Counted from the stretch's first letter, positions 31,701 to 40,974 are shown. The stretch is DNA of 64,000 nt from Terriglobia bacterium (GCA_020072585.1 JAIQGL010000018.1:124001-188000), one strand, 5' to 3'. The notes: a model not told the origin generated them from the letters alone. Translations and numbers: made by a program.

Positions 31701-33980
31701 AACGGAGAGGGTTTCCGCCGTAGAGACCATGAACTTCAACCATCTGAGATTTTCGACACCATCCATTCCCAGCAATAACTCAAGGTAGCTGGGAACTGTT
31801 TCAAGAATCGTCACGCCATCGCGCTTAACGGCATCCAATAATGCCGCCGGATTCAGTACCAGATCTTCGCCGTAAATTAGCACGCGGCCGCCTACCATCA
31901 GCGGAGCCAGAAATTGCCACACAGAAATATCGAAGCAGTGAGATGCATTCTGGACGACTGCATCGCCCGGATTTAATGCCAGAACTTCGATCTTCGACCG
32001 AAGGTGATTGCGCATCCCCGCGCGTTCCACCATTGCCCCTTTCGGTATCCCCGTGGATCCCGACGTATAAAAGATATAAGCCAATTCCTTGCCGGTAAAT
32101 TTCACGGCTGGCGGACCTGCGGCGACGCTCAACATCCATTCGCCGGCACTTACGACTCCTTCAAGCTGCGTATTGTCCCAGCTAAACGTTCCGCAACCGC
32201 TCATGCAGGAAAGATTGCAGCCCCGTTCCGCCGAATCATCATCCACTGCAAGCCAGCTAAGGCCGGCGTCCTTTATCATGCCCAGCATTCGCTCTTCAGG
32301 ATCTTTCGGGTCCAAAGGCACATATGCTGCACCGGCCTTCATGACTCCTAAAATAGTTATGAGCATCCCCACGCTGCGCCGGCCCATGATGCCCACTCTG
32401 CCCTCAGGGCCTACGCCGCAAGAACGCAGCCAATTTGCCAGACGATTGGTGCGCTCATCCAACTCACTGTAAGTCAGCTCACAATTTCGATCAGCCACCG
32501 CGGGGGCATGTGGATGTTCGCACGCAAACCACGCGATTGATTCTTCCACCCATGGCCCTTCAGAATTTGCGGCGCCACCTTTGCCAAAGCTGAGAACACG
32601 CGCTCGTTCCATTTGCGGCAGAGGTTCGAATTGTGAAAGCAACGCTTCCGGTTGTTCCGCGATCCTTGACAACAATTCCTGCATGCAGTCTGCGATCAAT
32701 GCCAAGGGCTTCCCCGAAAGGAGTTCGCGGTTGTAATAAAAGCCGAGAGAGAGCCCGTCCTTGAGTTCGCGGACGGTCAGCCAGAGATGGTAAACGCCTC
32801 CCTGCACGAAGCGCGAAACCATATTCATGCGAATGCCGCCCGCCTCACTCTCCAGGGCTTTCACCTGGGAGATAACCACGGGGAAAAGCGGGAGATGCGG
32901 ATCACGGTTGATCTTGAGGCCACGCACGGCTTCAAAGAGCGGATATTCAACGTGCTGCTGAGCATTCTTCATCTGCCGGTTCACATCCGCCAACACATCA
33001 GTGAACCGCGCCATATCTTCCATGTTTGTCCGTACCGGCACCAGATGACCAAAAAATCCGAGCAGTTCCGGCCAGTGAACAGGTAGCGTAGTAAAAGGAA
33101 TTCCCAGGAGCAGGTCCTTTTCCCCCACCAGTTGCTGCAGCAGCACTTGAAAAGCAGCGAGCACGGTACGAAACAGCGTGGTGCGATAGCGCTTGCGAAA
33201 ACTCTTCAGCTGTTGAAAGACCTTGTCCGGAACATCCTGGTCCAGAACTCCAAGATCGAAGCTGGTCACGCGGCGCGATTCCCGGTCTGTGGGCAGTTCC
33301 ATGGCCGGCAGCGGTGATTGCAGCTGGTCCCGCCAGTAGCTTTCGTGCTCTTTGAGCAGTCCCTTTTGCAAGAGTTCAATTTGGCGGGCGGCAAAATCCG
33401 TATACTGAACGCTGATCGACGGTAAAATCCCACTCTCGCCCCGCAGCAGCATTTCATAGGAAGCGCCTACTTGCTCGAAGATCTGTGACATATAAATGCC
33501 ATCGAGGATGAGGTGGCTAAAAATGAACAAGAAGACATGATGGGCCGGCCCGCGCTGCGCCAGCGCAAAGCGAAAGAGTGGTCCCGTTCCAAAATCAAAT
33601 TGCTTGCTGACCAGATCTTTTTCAATCGCCTGTATGATGCCGGCTTGCGCCGCCTCCGGCTCTTCCGAGAGGTCGTGAACGGCAAAGCTTACGCGTACAT
33701 TGGACACAATCTTTTGATAGGGAACGCCATCCAATTCGACAAAGACAGTGCGCAAAGTCTCATGGCGGTCAACCACCGCCTGCCAGGCCTGACGGAAGAA
33801 TTCAACGTTTAATTCGCCTTCCAGAGTGACCTGCACACAAACATTGTTAAGTCCCTGTTGTGAGTGGATCTGGCTCTGGAACCACATATCGCGCTGATTC
33901 ATTGAGAGCGGGAACAACTCCCTGTCAGCGCGCCGCTCCAGCGGAACTGTCTCACGCGTTTCTACTTCGTCCTTGACCAT
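28746..33980 (-). CDS. NRPS: C-A-PCP-C with a degenerate C-terminal A-domain remnant
   Basis: About 1744 residues. C1 (about 20-450) opens FPLSMNQRDMWFQ and has SHLILDG at the HHxxxDG site, retaining the second His. The A domain (about 480-960) has TSGSTGIPKGAMVE, TGDVGRWRWDGVLEFLGRR and catalytic Lys in TRTGKVDRRALP. Selectivity positions by alignment to GrsA read D-I-W-E-M-S-A-D-D-K. The PCP (about 1000-1070) has FFEIGGHSLNATRI. C2 (about 1085-1520) has PHIISDV, second His kept. The last about 200 residues contain only worn pieces of an A domain (VPIGVRGRLF, then WFGRWQSDGTLEI), with no nucleotide-binding motif and no PCP. The ATG at 33980 is 22 bp after the MFS gene; the frame is open further upstream without family-like sequence. 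Confidence 0.95.
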   Translation of the reverse strand: MVKDEVETRETVPLERRADRELFPLSMNQRDMWFQSQIHSQQGLNNVCVQVTLEGELNVEFFRQAWQAVVDRHETLRTVFVELDGVPYQKIVSNVRVSFAVHDLSEEPEAAQAGIIQAIEKDLVSKQFDFGTGPLFRFALAQRGPAHHVFLFIFSHLILDGIYMSQIFEQVGASYEMLLRGESGILPSISVQYTDFAARQIELLQKGLLKEHESYWRDQLQSPLPAMELPTDRESRRVTSFDLGVLDQDVPDKVFQQLKSFRKRYRTTLFRTVLAAFQVLLQQLVGEKDLLLGIPFTTLPVHWPELLGFFGHLVPVRTNMEDMARFTDVLADVNRQMKNAQQHVEYPLFEAVRGLKINRDPHLPLFPVVISQVKALESEAGGIRMNMVSRFVQGGVYHLWLTVRELKDGLSLGFYYNRELLSGKPLALIADCMQELLSRIAEQPEALLSQFEPLPQMERARVLSFGKGGAANSEGPWVEESIAWFACEHPHAPAVADRNCELTYSELDERTNRLANWLRSCGVGPEGRVGIMGRRSVGMLITILGVMKAGAAYVPLDPKDPEERMLGMIKDAGLSWLAVDDDSAERGCNLSCMSGCGTFSWDNTQLEGVVSAGEWMLSVAAGPPAVKFTGKELAYIFYTSGSTGIPKGAMVERAGMRNHLRSKIEVLALNPGDAVVQNASHCFDISVWQFLAPLMVGGRVLIYGEDLVLNPAALLDAVKRDGVTILETVPSYLELLLGMDGVENLRWLKFMVSTAETLSVSLSHRWMQRFPGIPLINAWGPTECSDDVTHEILHSALEIRDRVGVGRPIAGSCVYVVDRELRLVPVGCVGEIAVGGICVGRGYIGDATKTARTFVPDPFGLEAGSRLYLTGDVGRWRWDGVLEFLGRRDGQVKVRGRRIEIAEVEGALGGHPGVSQAVAAVHSGRLVGYCVGSGALDVREMRKYVAERLPEHMVPDAFITLEKLPLTRTGKVDRRALPAPDWSQRAEEYVAPTTDVEKQIAQVWQEVLGIDRIGAHDDFFEIGGHSLNATRIVLNLQARLSRGVSIRELFLNPTIAELAVALSSESTNVSVIEKIPSVASQPHYPLAPTQRPMWLAFNDVLRAEAPGWGFPQIIRIEGEIEPESFDKALDALVQRHESLRVSFSEIEGEPVQIVHNHVKVDWQFHDLSSFKDQVQREKLRQLLAEQLNASMKNQPPMLRVQLVRLEAQVHCVVMQLPHIISDVWTEHILVEDLAELYSAFKQTRVSSLPELQVRYVDYAEWHQKRLDSSAMQVQKDYWLELFNNELAPLNLNRAGAGAVGKQSAQNQMLHLPKELMARLKQLAGDQGTTLFVVLLAAFKILLARLTGTTDVAVGTAVSGRAHPDLERVAGFFMNPLCLRSDISGNPTFFELLGRVCQTVLGAMAHQEYPFQQWLHALRRKHGRNDLYPYSLVLLLEEQPKDLSFAGAKAYFESLPGYGFDLNRVAGPQLSVRVSEGPESWCAEIVPGTMDKAPAPAGLLAKWAHLLQEIVAHPHERISGFTLVENLEQEALSSFSSGAQINSELINMIREFQRAGGQGAAALTAEGIVFNRVAAAPSASDDLYRALAAPKVKALVASAEILEHLAESGAVVRQIAPALERVIVRAPSQCDVAFVRQNMGVQVSAFVPLDEEVDLLLWIDDFASGGPLAGRPAGSASVFVLDEWDQVVPIGVRGRLFKRLQNDPAFGIVPLAWFGRWQSDGTLEIDTRQFDTLELDAGELEELLR

Positions 33981-34002
33981 TGTGTCGCTCACTTGGTATC
34001 GC

Positions 34003-35367
34003 TCACTTGATTTCCTGCAGTGAATCCAACTGGCACAGGAGCGGTGCATTAAGAGTGGCCTCCGGTGCCTCCGTGTGCATGGTGATCTTTGGTTCAAATG
34101 AGACAGCCACCGGCATGCTTCCTTCTTCTCCGGCAAGGAAGTCACGGCATTCACGCTTCAAAGCAACATTCGTCGCCAACAAAGTGGCTGCGACGCCGCA
34201 AAACAAATAGATAGCCGGGATGTTGCGGTGCGTCATATCAGCGATGATGCCGGTCAAGCCCATGGCAAATGGTGTGAGGCCGCGGGTTATAGTCATGAGT
34301 AAGCCGAAGACCCGTCCACGAATCTCACTGGGCGTGGCCAACTGAAGAGTGGTGATTAATTTGAGAACGATAAACCCATCCATGGCGCCCACTGCCCCGA
34401 TAAGCCACAGAGCCGCCCACGGTCCACTCACAAAACTCAATGCCGTCAGGCACAAGGACATCACAATCATGACCACGACTGTTACCCGACTGGAAGTTCG
34501 GGCCGAGAGTTTTAGCGCTCCACCAAGGCCGTAACCGATAAAAGTGCCGAACCCTGACGCGGCCAGCAGGAAACCATACCATTGCGGGCCTGCGCGCAGA
34601 TAATCTTCCACGTAAAACGGAAACAGAATCAACATTGGAACCATGACGAGTTGAAAAAATGCCATGGTATAGAAAAGCATTTTCATTCCAGGCCGGGAAT
34701 GAATATGCCGCAGTCCTTCCATGATTTCGCTTTTAAAGCTGGAGGGCTTCTTCTGTTCGTCCACCGGCTTAGCTGGCAGTGGAGGAATTCGAATAAATGC
34801 GTCACTGATGGCTGCATAAAAATAAGTTGCAGCGTCTGCTAGCATGAGCAGAGGAGCGCCCACCGTGCGGAACAACAGGCCCGCAATGGCCTGGCCCAGT
34901 ACAGTGCAAATCTGGAACGAGCCCTGAATAAAGGAATTCGCGGTGCCCAGGCCTTCTTTCGGCACCAGATCAGGAACTACAGACATGCTGGCCGGCTGCC
35001 AGACAGCCCCGACGCTGCCTTCAAGCAAGGAATACGCAAAGAGCGATCCAACAATGAGCACAATTGAATGTGATCCAAACCACAAGATTCCGGCAATTCC
35101 GGTCAGCGCCAGCCCACGGATAAAATCACCAGTGATTAGGACGGACCGTCTGGAATAACGGTCCACTACCGCGCCCCCCAAAGGCCCAAGCACCAAAGCT
35201 GGAATAGTAGACGCCATCATGAGCAAGCCGACCAGCGTAGCGGATTCCGTTGCCTGCTTCAGGGAGAGAATCACGATCACCTGAAACAGTTGCGTGCCAA
35301 TCTGGCTGACAACCTGCCCTTGCCATAAAAACAGGAAATTTCGGTTCATCGTGCGCTTCGGAACCAT
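34003..35367 (-). CDS. MFS transporter, probable exporter of the NRPS product
   Basis: 454 residues with about 12 membrane helices in two bundles of six and a long central loop (about 200-225). GPLGGAVVDRYSRRSVLITGD is the conserved loop 2-3 motif of MFS drug and enterobactin-type exporters. It has a clear ribosome-binding site (AAGGAG about 8 nt before ATG). A cytoplasmic tail of about 50 residues follows the last helix. Its place between the threonine aldolase and the NRPS genes in one operon suggests export of the peptide or self-resistance. Confidence 0.9.
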   Translation of the reverse strand: MVPKRTMNRNFLFLWQGQVVSQIGTQLFQVIVILSLKQATESATLVGLLMMASTIPALVLGPLGGAVVDRYSRRSVLITGDFIRGLALTGIAGILWFGSHSIVLIVGSLFAYSLLEGSVGAVWQPASMSVVPDLVPKEGLGTANSFIQGSFQICTVLGQAIAGLLFRTVGAPLLMLADAATYFYAAISDAFIRIPPLPAKPVDEQKKPSSFKSEIMEGLRHIHSRPGMKMLFYTMAFFQLVMVPMLILFPFYVEDYLRAGPQWYGFLLAASGFGTFIGYGLGGALKLSARTSSRVTVVVMIVMSLCLTALSFVSGPWAALWLIGAVGAMDGFIVLKLITTLQLATPSEIRGRVFGLLMTITRGLTPFAMGLTGIIADMTHRNIPAIYLFCGVAATLLATNVALKRECRDFLAGEEGSMPVAVSFEPKITMHTEAPEATLNAPLLCQLDSLQEIK

Positions 35368-35411
35368 TGTGTAACTCCTTGCTGGATTTCTCCTGCTATT
35401 TCACGTCGATG

Positions 35412-36545
35412 TCATGGCACAATAGCGGCCATTTCAAAAGGTTTCTCTGCCTCCTGCCAGGGCAGAAAATCTGCGGTAGCAACTGGAGAAGACGCGGCAC
35501 GAGCGCGGGCCAGAGCTCTGCCGACCGCTTCAATGGCAAACTTGATGTCTTCCGCGCTGACGCCATAATGCGTCACCGCCCGTATTTTCCGTTTGCCCAG
35601 TTCCATCACACGAACGCCTTCGTTCTCCAGCGCGTAAAGAAAATATTTGAGGCTTAGTTCCGGGTCCGCCAAAGTGAAAAAGACTATGTTGGTTTGGGGC
35701 GGCTCCGCCGCAATCTCAATCCCAGGAATTTCCGCCAATCCTTGTGACAAAGAGCGAGCATTCATGTGGTCTTCGCTAAGACGGTCCACCATCTGCTCCA
35801 GGGAATAAACACCACCGGCGGCAACGATTCCGGCCTGGCGCATTCCGCCACCCAGCATCTTTCGCAACCGCCGTGCGTGGTTAATAAAGGAACTGCGCCC
35901 AGCAAGCACTGAACCAACCGGAGCAGCCAGCCCCTTGGACAGGCAGATCGTGACTGAATCAGCAAAAGTAGCAATGTGGCGAACATCCATTCCCATGCTC
36001 ACGGCAGCATTGAAGATGCGCGCGCCGTCCAGATGCACGGGTAAGGACCGGCGCTGAGCAAATTCATAAACCTGCGCCAGATATTCGAGCGACAACACTT
36101 TTCCGCCACACAAGCAATGTGTGTTCTCCAGGCAAATCAGACCCGTGGGAACACACTGGAAATCCTGCTCGCCATACAGCGCAGCATCCATCGCCTCAAT
36201 TGGAACTTCGCCATTGGCAAGTGTAGGAAGCGGATGGTAGACCAGCCCGCCGAGCACTGACGCCCCTCCGGCTTCCCACTTCCATATGTCAGACTGGTCG
36301 CCAACCAGCAACCTCTTCCGCTGCGAACAGTGGGTGAGTATCGCTAACAGGTTGGCCATGGTTCCACTGGGGGTAAGAATGGCTGCTTCCTTGCCCAGCG
36401 TCCGCGCAGCCAGACGCTCCAGATCGTTGACGGTGGGGTCTTCACCATAGACATCATCGCCCAGTTGCGCGCGCGCGATCGCTTTGCGCATATTCAGCGG
36501 TGGCAAGGTCACGGTATCACTGCGTAGATCAATGAAAGATTTCAT
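35412..36545 (-). CDS. L-threonine aldolase-like PLP enzyme
   Basis: 377 residues, fold type I. Features of the threonine aldolase/beta-eliminating lyase family are visible: N-terminal FIDLRSDTVTLPP, YGEDPTVNDLE, TPSGTMANLLAI, HLDGARIFNAA with the PLP-interacting Asp, and the PLP Lys in ICLSKGLAAPVGSVLAG. It interconverts threonine or allo-threonine and glycine plus acetaldehyde, or a similar beta-hydroxy amino acid. In this operon it may supply or purge a threonine isomer for the diaminobutyrate branch. It sits 19 bp downstream of the ATP-grasp gene and 44 bp before the MFS gene. Confidence 0.9.
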   Translation of the reverse strand: MKSFIDLRSDTVTLPPLNMRKAIARAQLGDDVYGEDPTVNDLERLAARTLGKEAAILTPSGTMANLLAILTHCSQRKRLLVGDQSDIWKWEAGGASVLGGLVYHPLPTLANGEVPIEAMDAALYGEQDFQCVPTGLICLENTHCLCGGKVLSLEYLAQVYEFAQRRSLPVHLDGARIFNAAVSMGMDVRHIATFADSVTICLSKGLAAPVGSVLAGRSSFINHARRLRKMLGGGMRQAGIVAAGGVYSLEQMVDRLSEDHMNARSLSQGLAEIPGIEIAAEPPQTNIVFFTLADPELSLKYFLYALENEGVRVMELGKRKIRAVTHYGVSAEDIKFAIEAVGRALARARAASSPVATADFLPWQEAEKPFEMAAIVP

Positions 36546-36564
36546 GGGTTGTATTCACTCCACT

Positions 36565-37821
36565 TCATGTCTGAAGCACACACTCCAGAGGCTCAATCTC
36601 AAGCTGAATTGTTTCCATCGCTTCCTGCATGTGGCGTTCCAGCAGATCCGGGTCCGGTCCCGCACCAATAACAAAGCCCAACCGGTCATAGGCGTCCGCT
36701 GCGCGGTTCACCATTCGTCCTGGTTTAGCCGTCACGGAAATCTCTCGCACGCTTGGAATTACAGTAGCCTGGTCAATTCCGTGGGTTCCACGCAGCTGTC
36801 CTGCGCGATCCGCTGTCAGGAACCGTATGGATGCGCTATTTTCATGAGCCGGTGACAGATCGACTGGAAGACCAAGCAGAAGGTCCATCCAAATCTGGAG
36901 AAGGTCAATGCCTTTAGCGTGGCTGACTAACTCAGGAATCATCCCGCCCGCCAGACGGGGATTGATCTCGATCACCACTGCGCCGCGCGGGGTCCAGCGA
37001 ATCTCCGTATGGGCTGGCCCAAAAGTGTAGTTGACGGCGGCCAGCGCACGCAGAACTGTCTCAACCAGCGCCTGCTGGATCGCTTTCGGTGCGCGACTGG
37101 GAAAGTCATGGCCCATCTCCACAAAATAAGGCTCTGGCGAAAGGTACTTATCCGTCACTCCGATCACGTGGGTGACGCAGCCCGGCAAAGTAACCGTTTC
37201 CACGCTGTACTCCGGCCCTTCAAGGTAGCTCTCTACCAACACACTGCCATCCAGTGCCTGGCCGCGAATGTTTTCCTTCCAACCATGGATGTCATGGTAG
37301 TGCTCCATGAACTCGTTACTGTTGGCTACCAAACGCACTCCGTGGCTTGAACTGTCAGAAGGCGGCTTGACTACGCATGGATACTCGATCCGTTCCGCAA
37401 GCTCCCGGGCCTCCTTTTCTCCAGTGACTAAATAAAAATCAGGAGTAAGAAGTCCGGCGGCCCGCAGTTTTTTGCGCGTGCTTGGCTTGTGGCGGCAGGT
37501 TTGGGCGGCCACAGGGTCCAGCCCCGGCAGGCCAAGCGCTGTTGAAACTTGCGCTACTAAAGGTACATAAAACTCTGACGTCGTTACAACGGCGTTCACA
37601 GGTTTCTGGGAATGAATTTCCTGGATGGTTTTAATGACAGACGCGAAACAGTTGGTATCAACGTCTCTCACTTCAAGACCAGGGTCCTTGAAAAAGAGGA
37701 ACGGATACTTTTCCGGTGTCCGCGTCAGAAAAGTCACGCTGTCGCCGCGAGCCAGCAATCGCTCAACAATGATGGCCCCGGTCCCTGTCGTATTGCTTTC
37801 TATCAAGACAAAGTGGTTCAT
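36565..37821 (-). CDS. ATP-grasp carboxylate-amine ligase
   Basis: 418 residues. The N-terminal pre-ATP-grasp domain covers about 1-110. The ATP-grasp fold covers about 115-320, with nucleotide Lys in YPCVVKPPSDSSSHGV, EYSVETV, and the metal ligands in AHTEIRWTPRGAVVIEINPRLAGG. A C-terminal domain of about 90 residues follows. Such ligases join a carboxylate to an amine through an acyl phosphate. The 4-bp overlap with the cysteine-synthase-like gene (ATGA at 37818-37821) indicates a tight functional pair. It could make a dipeptide or an amide from the diamino acid or its precursor. The substrate is unknown. Confidence 0.9.
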   Translation of the reverse strand: MNHFVLIESNTTGTGAIIVERLLARGDSVTFLTRTPEKYPFLFFKDPGLEVRDVDTNCFASVIKTIQEIHSQKPVNAVVTTSEFYVPLVAQVSTALGLPGLDPVAAQTCRHKPSTRKKLRAAGLLTPDFYLVTGEKEARELAERIEYPCVVKPPSDSSSHGVRLVANSNEFMEHYHDIHGWKENIRGQALDGSVLVESYLEGPEYSVETVTLPGCVTHVIGVTDKYLSPEPYFVEMGHDFPSRAPKAIQQALVETVLRALAAVNYTFGPAHTEIRWTPRGAVVIEINPRLAGGMIPELVSHAKGIDLLQIWMDLLLGLPVDLSPAHENSASIRFLTADRAGQLRGTHGIDQATVIPSVREISVTAKPGRMVNRAADAYDRLGFVIGAGPDPDLLERHMQEAMETIQLEIEPLECVLQT

Positions 37822-38936
37822 GAGACGTACGCAGCCTCCAGACCCAAATCGCGGGCGAATTCTTCCGTAGTGCTGACGTCTCCGGTGTAAACAGAGGGTT
37901 GCGCATGCGGGATGGGCGCATAGCTCCAGCGCTTCGCCACATCTACACCATAACGAATCGGCGTTGGGTACGAGCCGGCAACTTCTTCGCTAAGTCCCTT
38001 TTCCCGCATGAACTCAGGCGAGTAGATGTTGGCGTAGTACCGATCACCGCGGTCAGGAAGAATAGCGACAACTTGCTGGTCCTTGTCGTAGTGCTCTGCC
38101 ACCCAGGATGCAACCACGTAAGTTGCGCCGGACGATCCGCCGGCAAAAACACCCGTGCGTCGCACAAGTTCAAGACAACCATTAAAAGCTTCTCCGTCAG
38201 AAACCCAATGCACTTCATCGATCAACGGATAATTCACATTACCCGGCAGCAAACTGTTTCCATGCCCGCTTTGCAGACGCTTTCCGTTGGGCTGGTTGAA
38301 CAGAACGGAGCCAACCGCATCCACTGCGACAATCTTGACGCCAGGAACATATTTCCGGAGCGAGCGGCCGATACCACAAAGCGATCCACCCGTGCCAACC
38401 GTTCCGACCAGGGCGGCGACATTTCCTCCCAGACCTTCATAAATCGCTTTGCCAACGCGATCATAAGCAGCAGGATTGCTGGGCGTGTCATATTGGCAGG
38501 CCCAAAATGCCCGTGGATGTTTCTCCATGATTTCGCGGAGGCGTTGCAGGCGCGTACCCTGCCATCCGGTCACAGGATCCAACCGGTCTACAATCTCTAA
38601 TTCGGCACCCAGGGCCAGCAATTTGGCTTTGGTGATTTCGTCCAGGCGAGGGTCCGTTACGATAATGACCTTGTAACCCTTGGCTGCTCCCACGCGGGCA
38701 AGCCCTTCAGCGGTGGAACCGGAGGAGCTCTCTATGATGATGCCGCCCGGCCGCAATTCGCCGGAACGTTCGGCGTCTTCCACAATCTGAAGCGCAACGC
38801 GGTCTTTCATTCCTCCGGGAAGCTGCAGTTCCAGCTGCCCCCACAGGTTGGCGCCTTCGCTGGAAATCTCACGAGGACGGAGGTGTATTAATGTCGAGTG
38901 CCGTATCAGGTCCAGAATCGAATCGAATTTGTTCAT
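37818..38936 (-). CDS. Cysteine-synthase-like PLP enzyme, probable beta-replacement step to a 2,3-diamino acid
   Basis: 372 residues, fold type II. Visible are the PLP Lys in PGGMKDRVALQIVED, the substrate loop ESSSGSTAEGLARVGA, and the phosphate loop in GTVGTGGSLCGIGRSL. It belongs with cysteine-synthase relatives such as SbnA and the DabA type, which replace a beta-leaving group with an amine donor. With the threonine-kinase-like and argininosuccinate-lyase-like genes at 42388-45050, the established proposal for friulimicin and pacidamycin-type pathways would be phosphothreonine plus aspartate giving an adduct that is cleaved to 2,3-diaminobutyrate. The ATG at 38936 has AGAGG 8 nt upstream; the longer frame to 39239 is not family-like. 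Confidence 0.85.
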   Translation of the reverse strand: MNKFDSILDLIRHSTLIHLRPREISSEGANLWGQLELQLPGGMKDRVALQIVEDAERSGELRPGGIIIESSSGSTAEGLARVGAAKGYKVIIVTDPRLDEITKAKLLALGAELEIVDRLDPVTGWQGTRLQRLREIMEKHPRAFWACQYDTPSNPAAYDRVGKAIYEGLGGNVAALVGTVGTGGSLCGIGRSLRKYVPGVKIVAVDAVGSVLFNQPNGKRLQSGHGNSLLPGNVNYPLIDEVHWVSDGEAFNGCLELVRRTGVFAGGSSGATYVVASWVAEHYDKDQQVVAILPDRGDRYYANIYSPEFMREKGLSEEVAGSYPTPIRYGVDVAKRWSYAPIPHAQPSVYTGDVSTTEEFARDLGLEAAYVS

Positions 38937-39298
38937 TCCTTTGACCTCTGCCTTTAACTCTTGCGGCCTGCGGCTAGACTGGCGGCGGGCCGAGGAAGAT
39001 TTTTGTTCGCACCTGGAGATAGGCAACCGGAGTGCCGCATTCGCCCGCGCATCCTCAAGATAGTAAGTTGTTGAATTCACGCTGCTGCGAAAGGGGGCCA
39101 AGCTTTTCTGGCAAAGATCAAGTCGCTGCCAGACCCACATGTGGTCCGTCAGCGAAGATAGTGAAGTTCCGATTTTGGGCGGACTGTCTGCGATTCGAAA
39201 AACACAACCAGAGGCTTTTGGCGGACGGCATGAAAACAAGTCGATTCAATACCGCAGTCGTATCGCAGCAAAAGATATGTAAATGCAATGAAAGCGGA
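38937..39298. other. Spacer between KS and diamino-acid genes
   Basis: About 360 bp, all minus-strand neighbours. An open frame continues upstream of the cysteine-synthase-like start, but its sequence is not protein-like. It probably holds a promoter for the 38936-27058 block. No sigma-54 box with correct GG-N10-GC spacing was found. Confidence 0.4.
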
Positions 39299-40570
39299 TT
39301 AAGAGACGTACGCGGAACGAGGTGCTTGCGGACTATTTTGGTCATCGCGGCGGCTGGCGGCCTCTTCGAAAACAACGCAAGTATTTTGTCCGCCAAAGCC
39401 AAAGTTATTGCTCAGTATTCTTTGCATCGCAGCAGGACGAGCCACGTTTGGTACATAGTCAAGATCGCATTCCACATCAGCATCGTTATAGTTAATGGTG
39501 GGTGCGAGTTTTTGTTCTGAAAGCATGAGGAGACTGGCAACCGCCTCCAGCGCGCCGGCGGCGGCAAGGCAATGTCCGATCTGCGATTTTAGAGACATGA
39601 CCGGCACCCGGTACGCGCCATTGCCAAAAGCCTGTTTCATGGCCTTTGTTTCCAGCCGGTCATTCATTCGCGTTGAAGTGCCGTGCGCGCTGATGGCATT
39701 GATCTGGCTAGTGTTTAGTCCAGCATCTCGAATCGCCTTTCGCATAGCTGTGGCGGCCCCCAGGGCATCAGAACGTCCATCAGTAATGCGATAAGCATCT
39801 GACGTGGTTGCGTATCCCGTAACGGCGCCGAGTATTTCTGCCCCGCGACTTTCAGCGGCAGCGCTAGTCTCAAGCACCAGTGTGGCTGCGCCTTCTCCCA
39901 ATACAAAACCTGAACGGGTTTTGGAAAAAGGACGGCTGGCATGGGCTGCTGGACCGTCATCAGTAGTCAGCGTGCCGAGCAGATGAAAGTTCATCAGGTC
40001 TTTTGCACTGCACCGTCCATAGACCGCGCTGACAACAGCACGCTGCCAAATCCCTGACCGGATTCGATGGAATGCCAGCCCGATGGCCTGGTTGGAACTG
40101 ACAGTAACGTTGTTGATACTGACAAGGTCGCGCTCGTCGAACGGCCCATGACCATGCTGCTCCAACATTCTGCGAATTAGATGCAATGGACTTGACCATG
40201 CGGCATCTTCATCACAAGCATCCGCCAGCCTGTTGGAACCGGCACTGGATTCTGTTGCGTCCTGACCGCCGAACACAACGGCGCTCACGGGCAAACCTTC
40301 TGGGAGGTATTGGATTGCTTGTTCTGTGGCTGCTCCCGTGAGATGAAGCACATGCGGAATACGGGCGGATTCATGGCCTAGCAGTATGTCCGGAAGCTTG
40401 AAATCTTGCAGAATGGGCGCCGCAACGGATACAGGAAAATTTGTCGCAACCAGATTGCCGCGGATATTAATGGCCCCTGATTCAGAAGCAAACATCCGCT
40501 GTTTGAATTCCGCGAGAGTCGTCCCAATGGAAGAGACAACTCCCGCTCCTGTGATCACGACCTGACACAC
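39299..40570 (-). CDS. KS paralogue with Thr at the active-site Cys position
   Basis: 423 residues, FabF-like thiolase fold (VVITGAGVVSSIGTTLAEF). Both His motifs are intact (ISAHGTSTRMNDRLET; LKSQIGHCLAAAGALEA), but the nucleophile region reads INNVTVSSNQAIG. The close paralogue at 58853 has LNNACVTSNQAIG, so Cys has become Thr. It should not form an acyl-enzyme. A chain-length-factor-like, decarboxylating or acyltransferase role is inferred. The GTG start is preceded by AAGGAAGG. It lies 86 bp after an ACP that is also paralogous to the ACP next to the other KS, so a KS-ACP pair was duplicated across the cluster. Confidence 0.9.
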   Translation of the reverse strand: MCQVVITGAGVVSSIGTTLAEFKQRMFASESGAINIRGNLVATNFPVSVAAPILQDFKLPDILLGHESARIPHVLHLTGAATEQAIQYLPEGLPVSAVVFGGQDATESSAGSNRLADACDEDAAWSSPLHLIRRMLEQHGHGPFDERDLVSINNVTVSSNQAIGLAFHRIRSGIWQRAVVSAVYGRCSAKDLMNFHLLGTLTTDDGPAAHASRPFSKTRSGFVLGEGAATLVLETSAAAESRGAEILGAVTGYATTSDAYRITDGRSDALGAATAMRKAIRDAGLNTSQINAISAHGTSTRMNDRLETKAMKQAFGNGAYRVPVMSLKSQIGHCLAAAGALEAVASLLMLSEQKLAPTINYNDADVECDLDYVPNVARPAAMQRILSNNFGFGGQNTCVVFEEAASRRDDQNSPQAPRSAYVS

Positions 40571-40656
40571 AACGAATTCCTTCCTTGTAGCGAGGCCAGC
40601 CCCGCACGTCTGCCGGACGGCGTCCCGGCTCGACAGCAGGCATTGAGTTTTGAAGC

Positions 40657-40974
40657 CTATTGGACGATGGCGGCAGCAACTTCCGTTTCTGTCTGAGCTT
40701 TCAGATAGTCCACAACTTCCTGCACAGTAACGTCGAGTACGCCATTACCCTCTGACTGGGCGCGCTTTTCCTGGAATAGTTTGCGAAAATCCACTTCGGC
40801 ATCCACGATCTTTTCCAGATCACAGCCAAGGTCGAGGAAATCGATGGACTCGGCTCCCAGATCACCGACGAGTGTTGTGTCGGGCCGCACTGCTGATCCG
40901 CTGAGCCTGAACACGTTGCAAATCACTTTTTCCACTTCGCTGTACAACTCTTGATTGCTCAATTGCTTTTTCAT
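40657..40974 (-). CDS. Acyl carrier protein (paralogue of the ACP at 58501)
   Basis: 105 residues with the phosphopantetheine motif GDLGAESIDFLDL. The C-terminal sequence VTVQEVVDYLKAQ is shared almost exactly with the ACP at 58501-58818. It is longer than standard ACPs because of an insertion around residues 65-80. It is the first gene of its transcription unit after a 400-bp gap and precedes the Cys-less KS. It presumably carries the acyl group used by the cluster. Confidence 0.9.
   Translation of the reverse strand: MKKQLSNQELYSEVEKVICNVFRLSGSAVRPDTTLVGDLGAESIDFLDLGCDLEKIVDAEVDFRKLFQEKRAQSEGNGVLDVTVQEVVDYLKAQTETEVAAAIVQ

Noticed and set aside
38937-39239. N-terminal extension of the cysteine-synthase-like gene
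   Set aside because: The family starts near MNKFDSILDLIRHS. The upstream residues are Ser/Arg-rich and random-looking.
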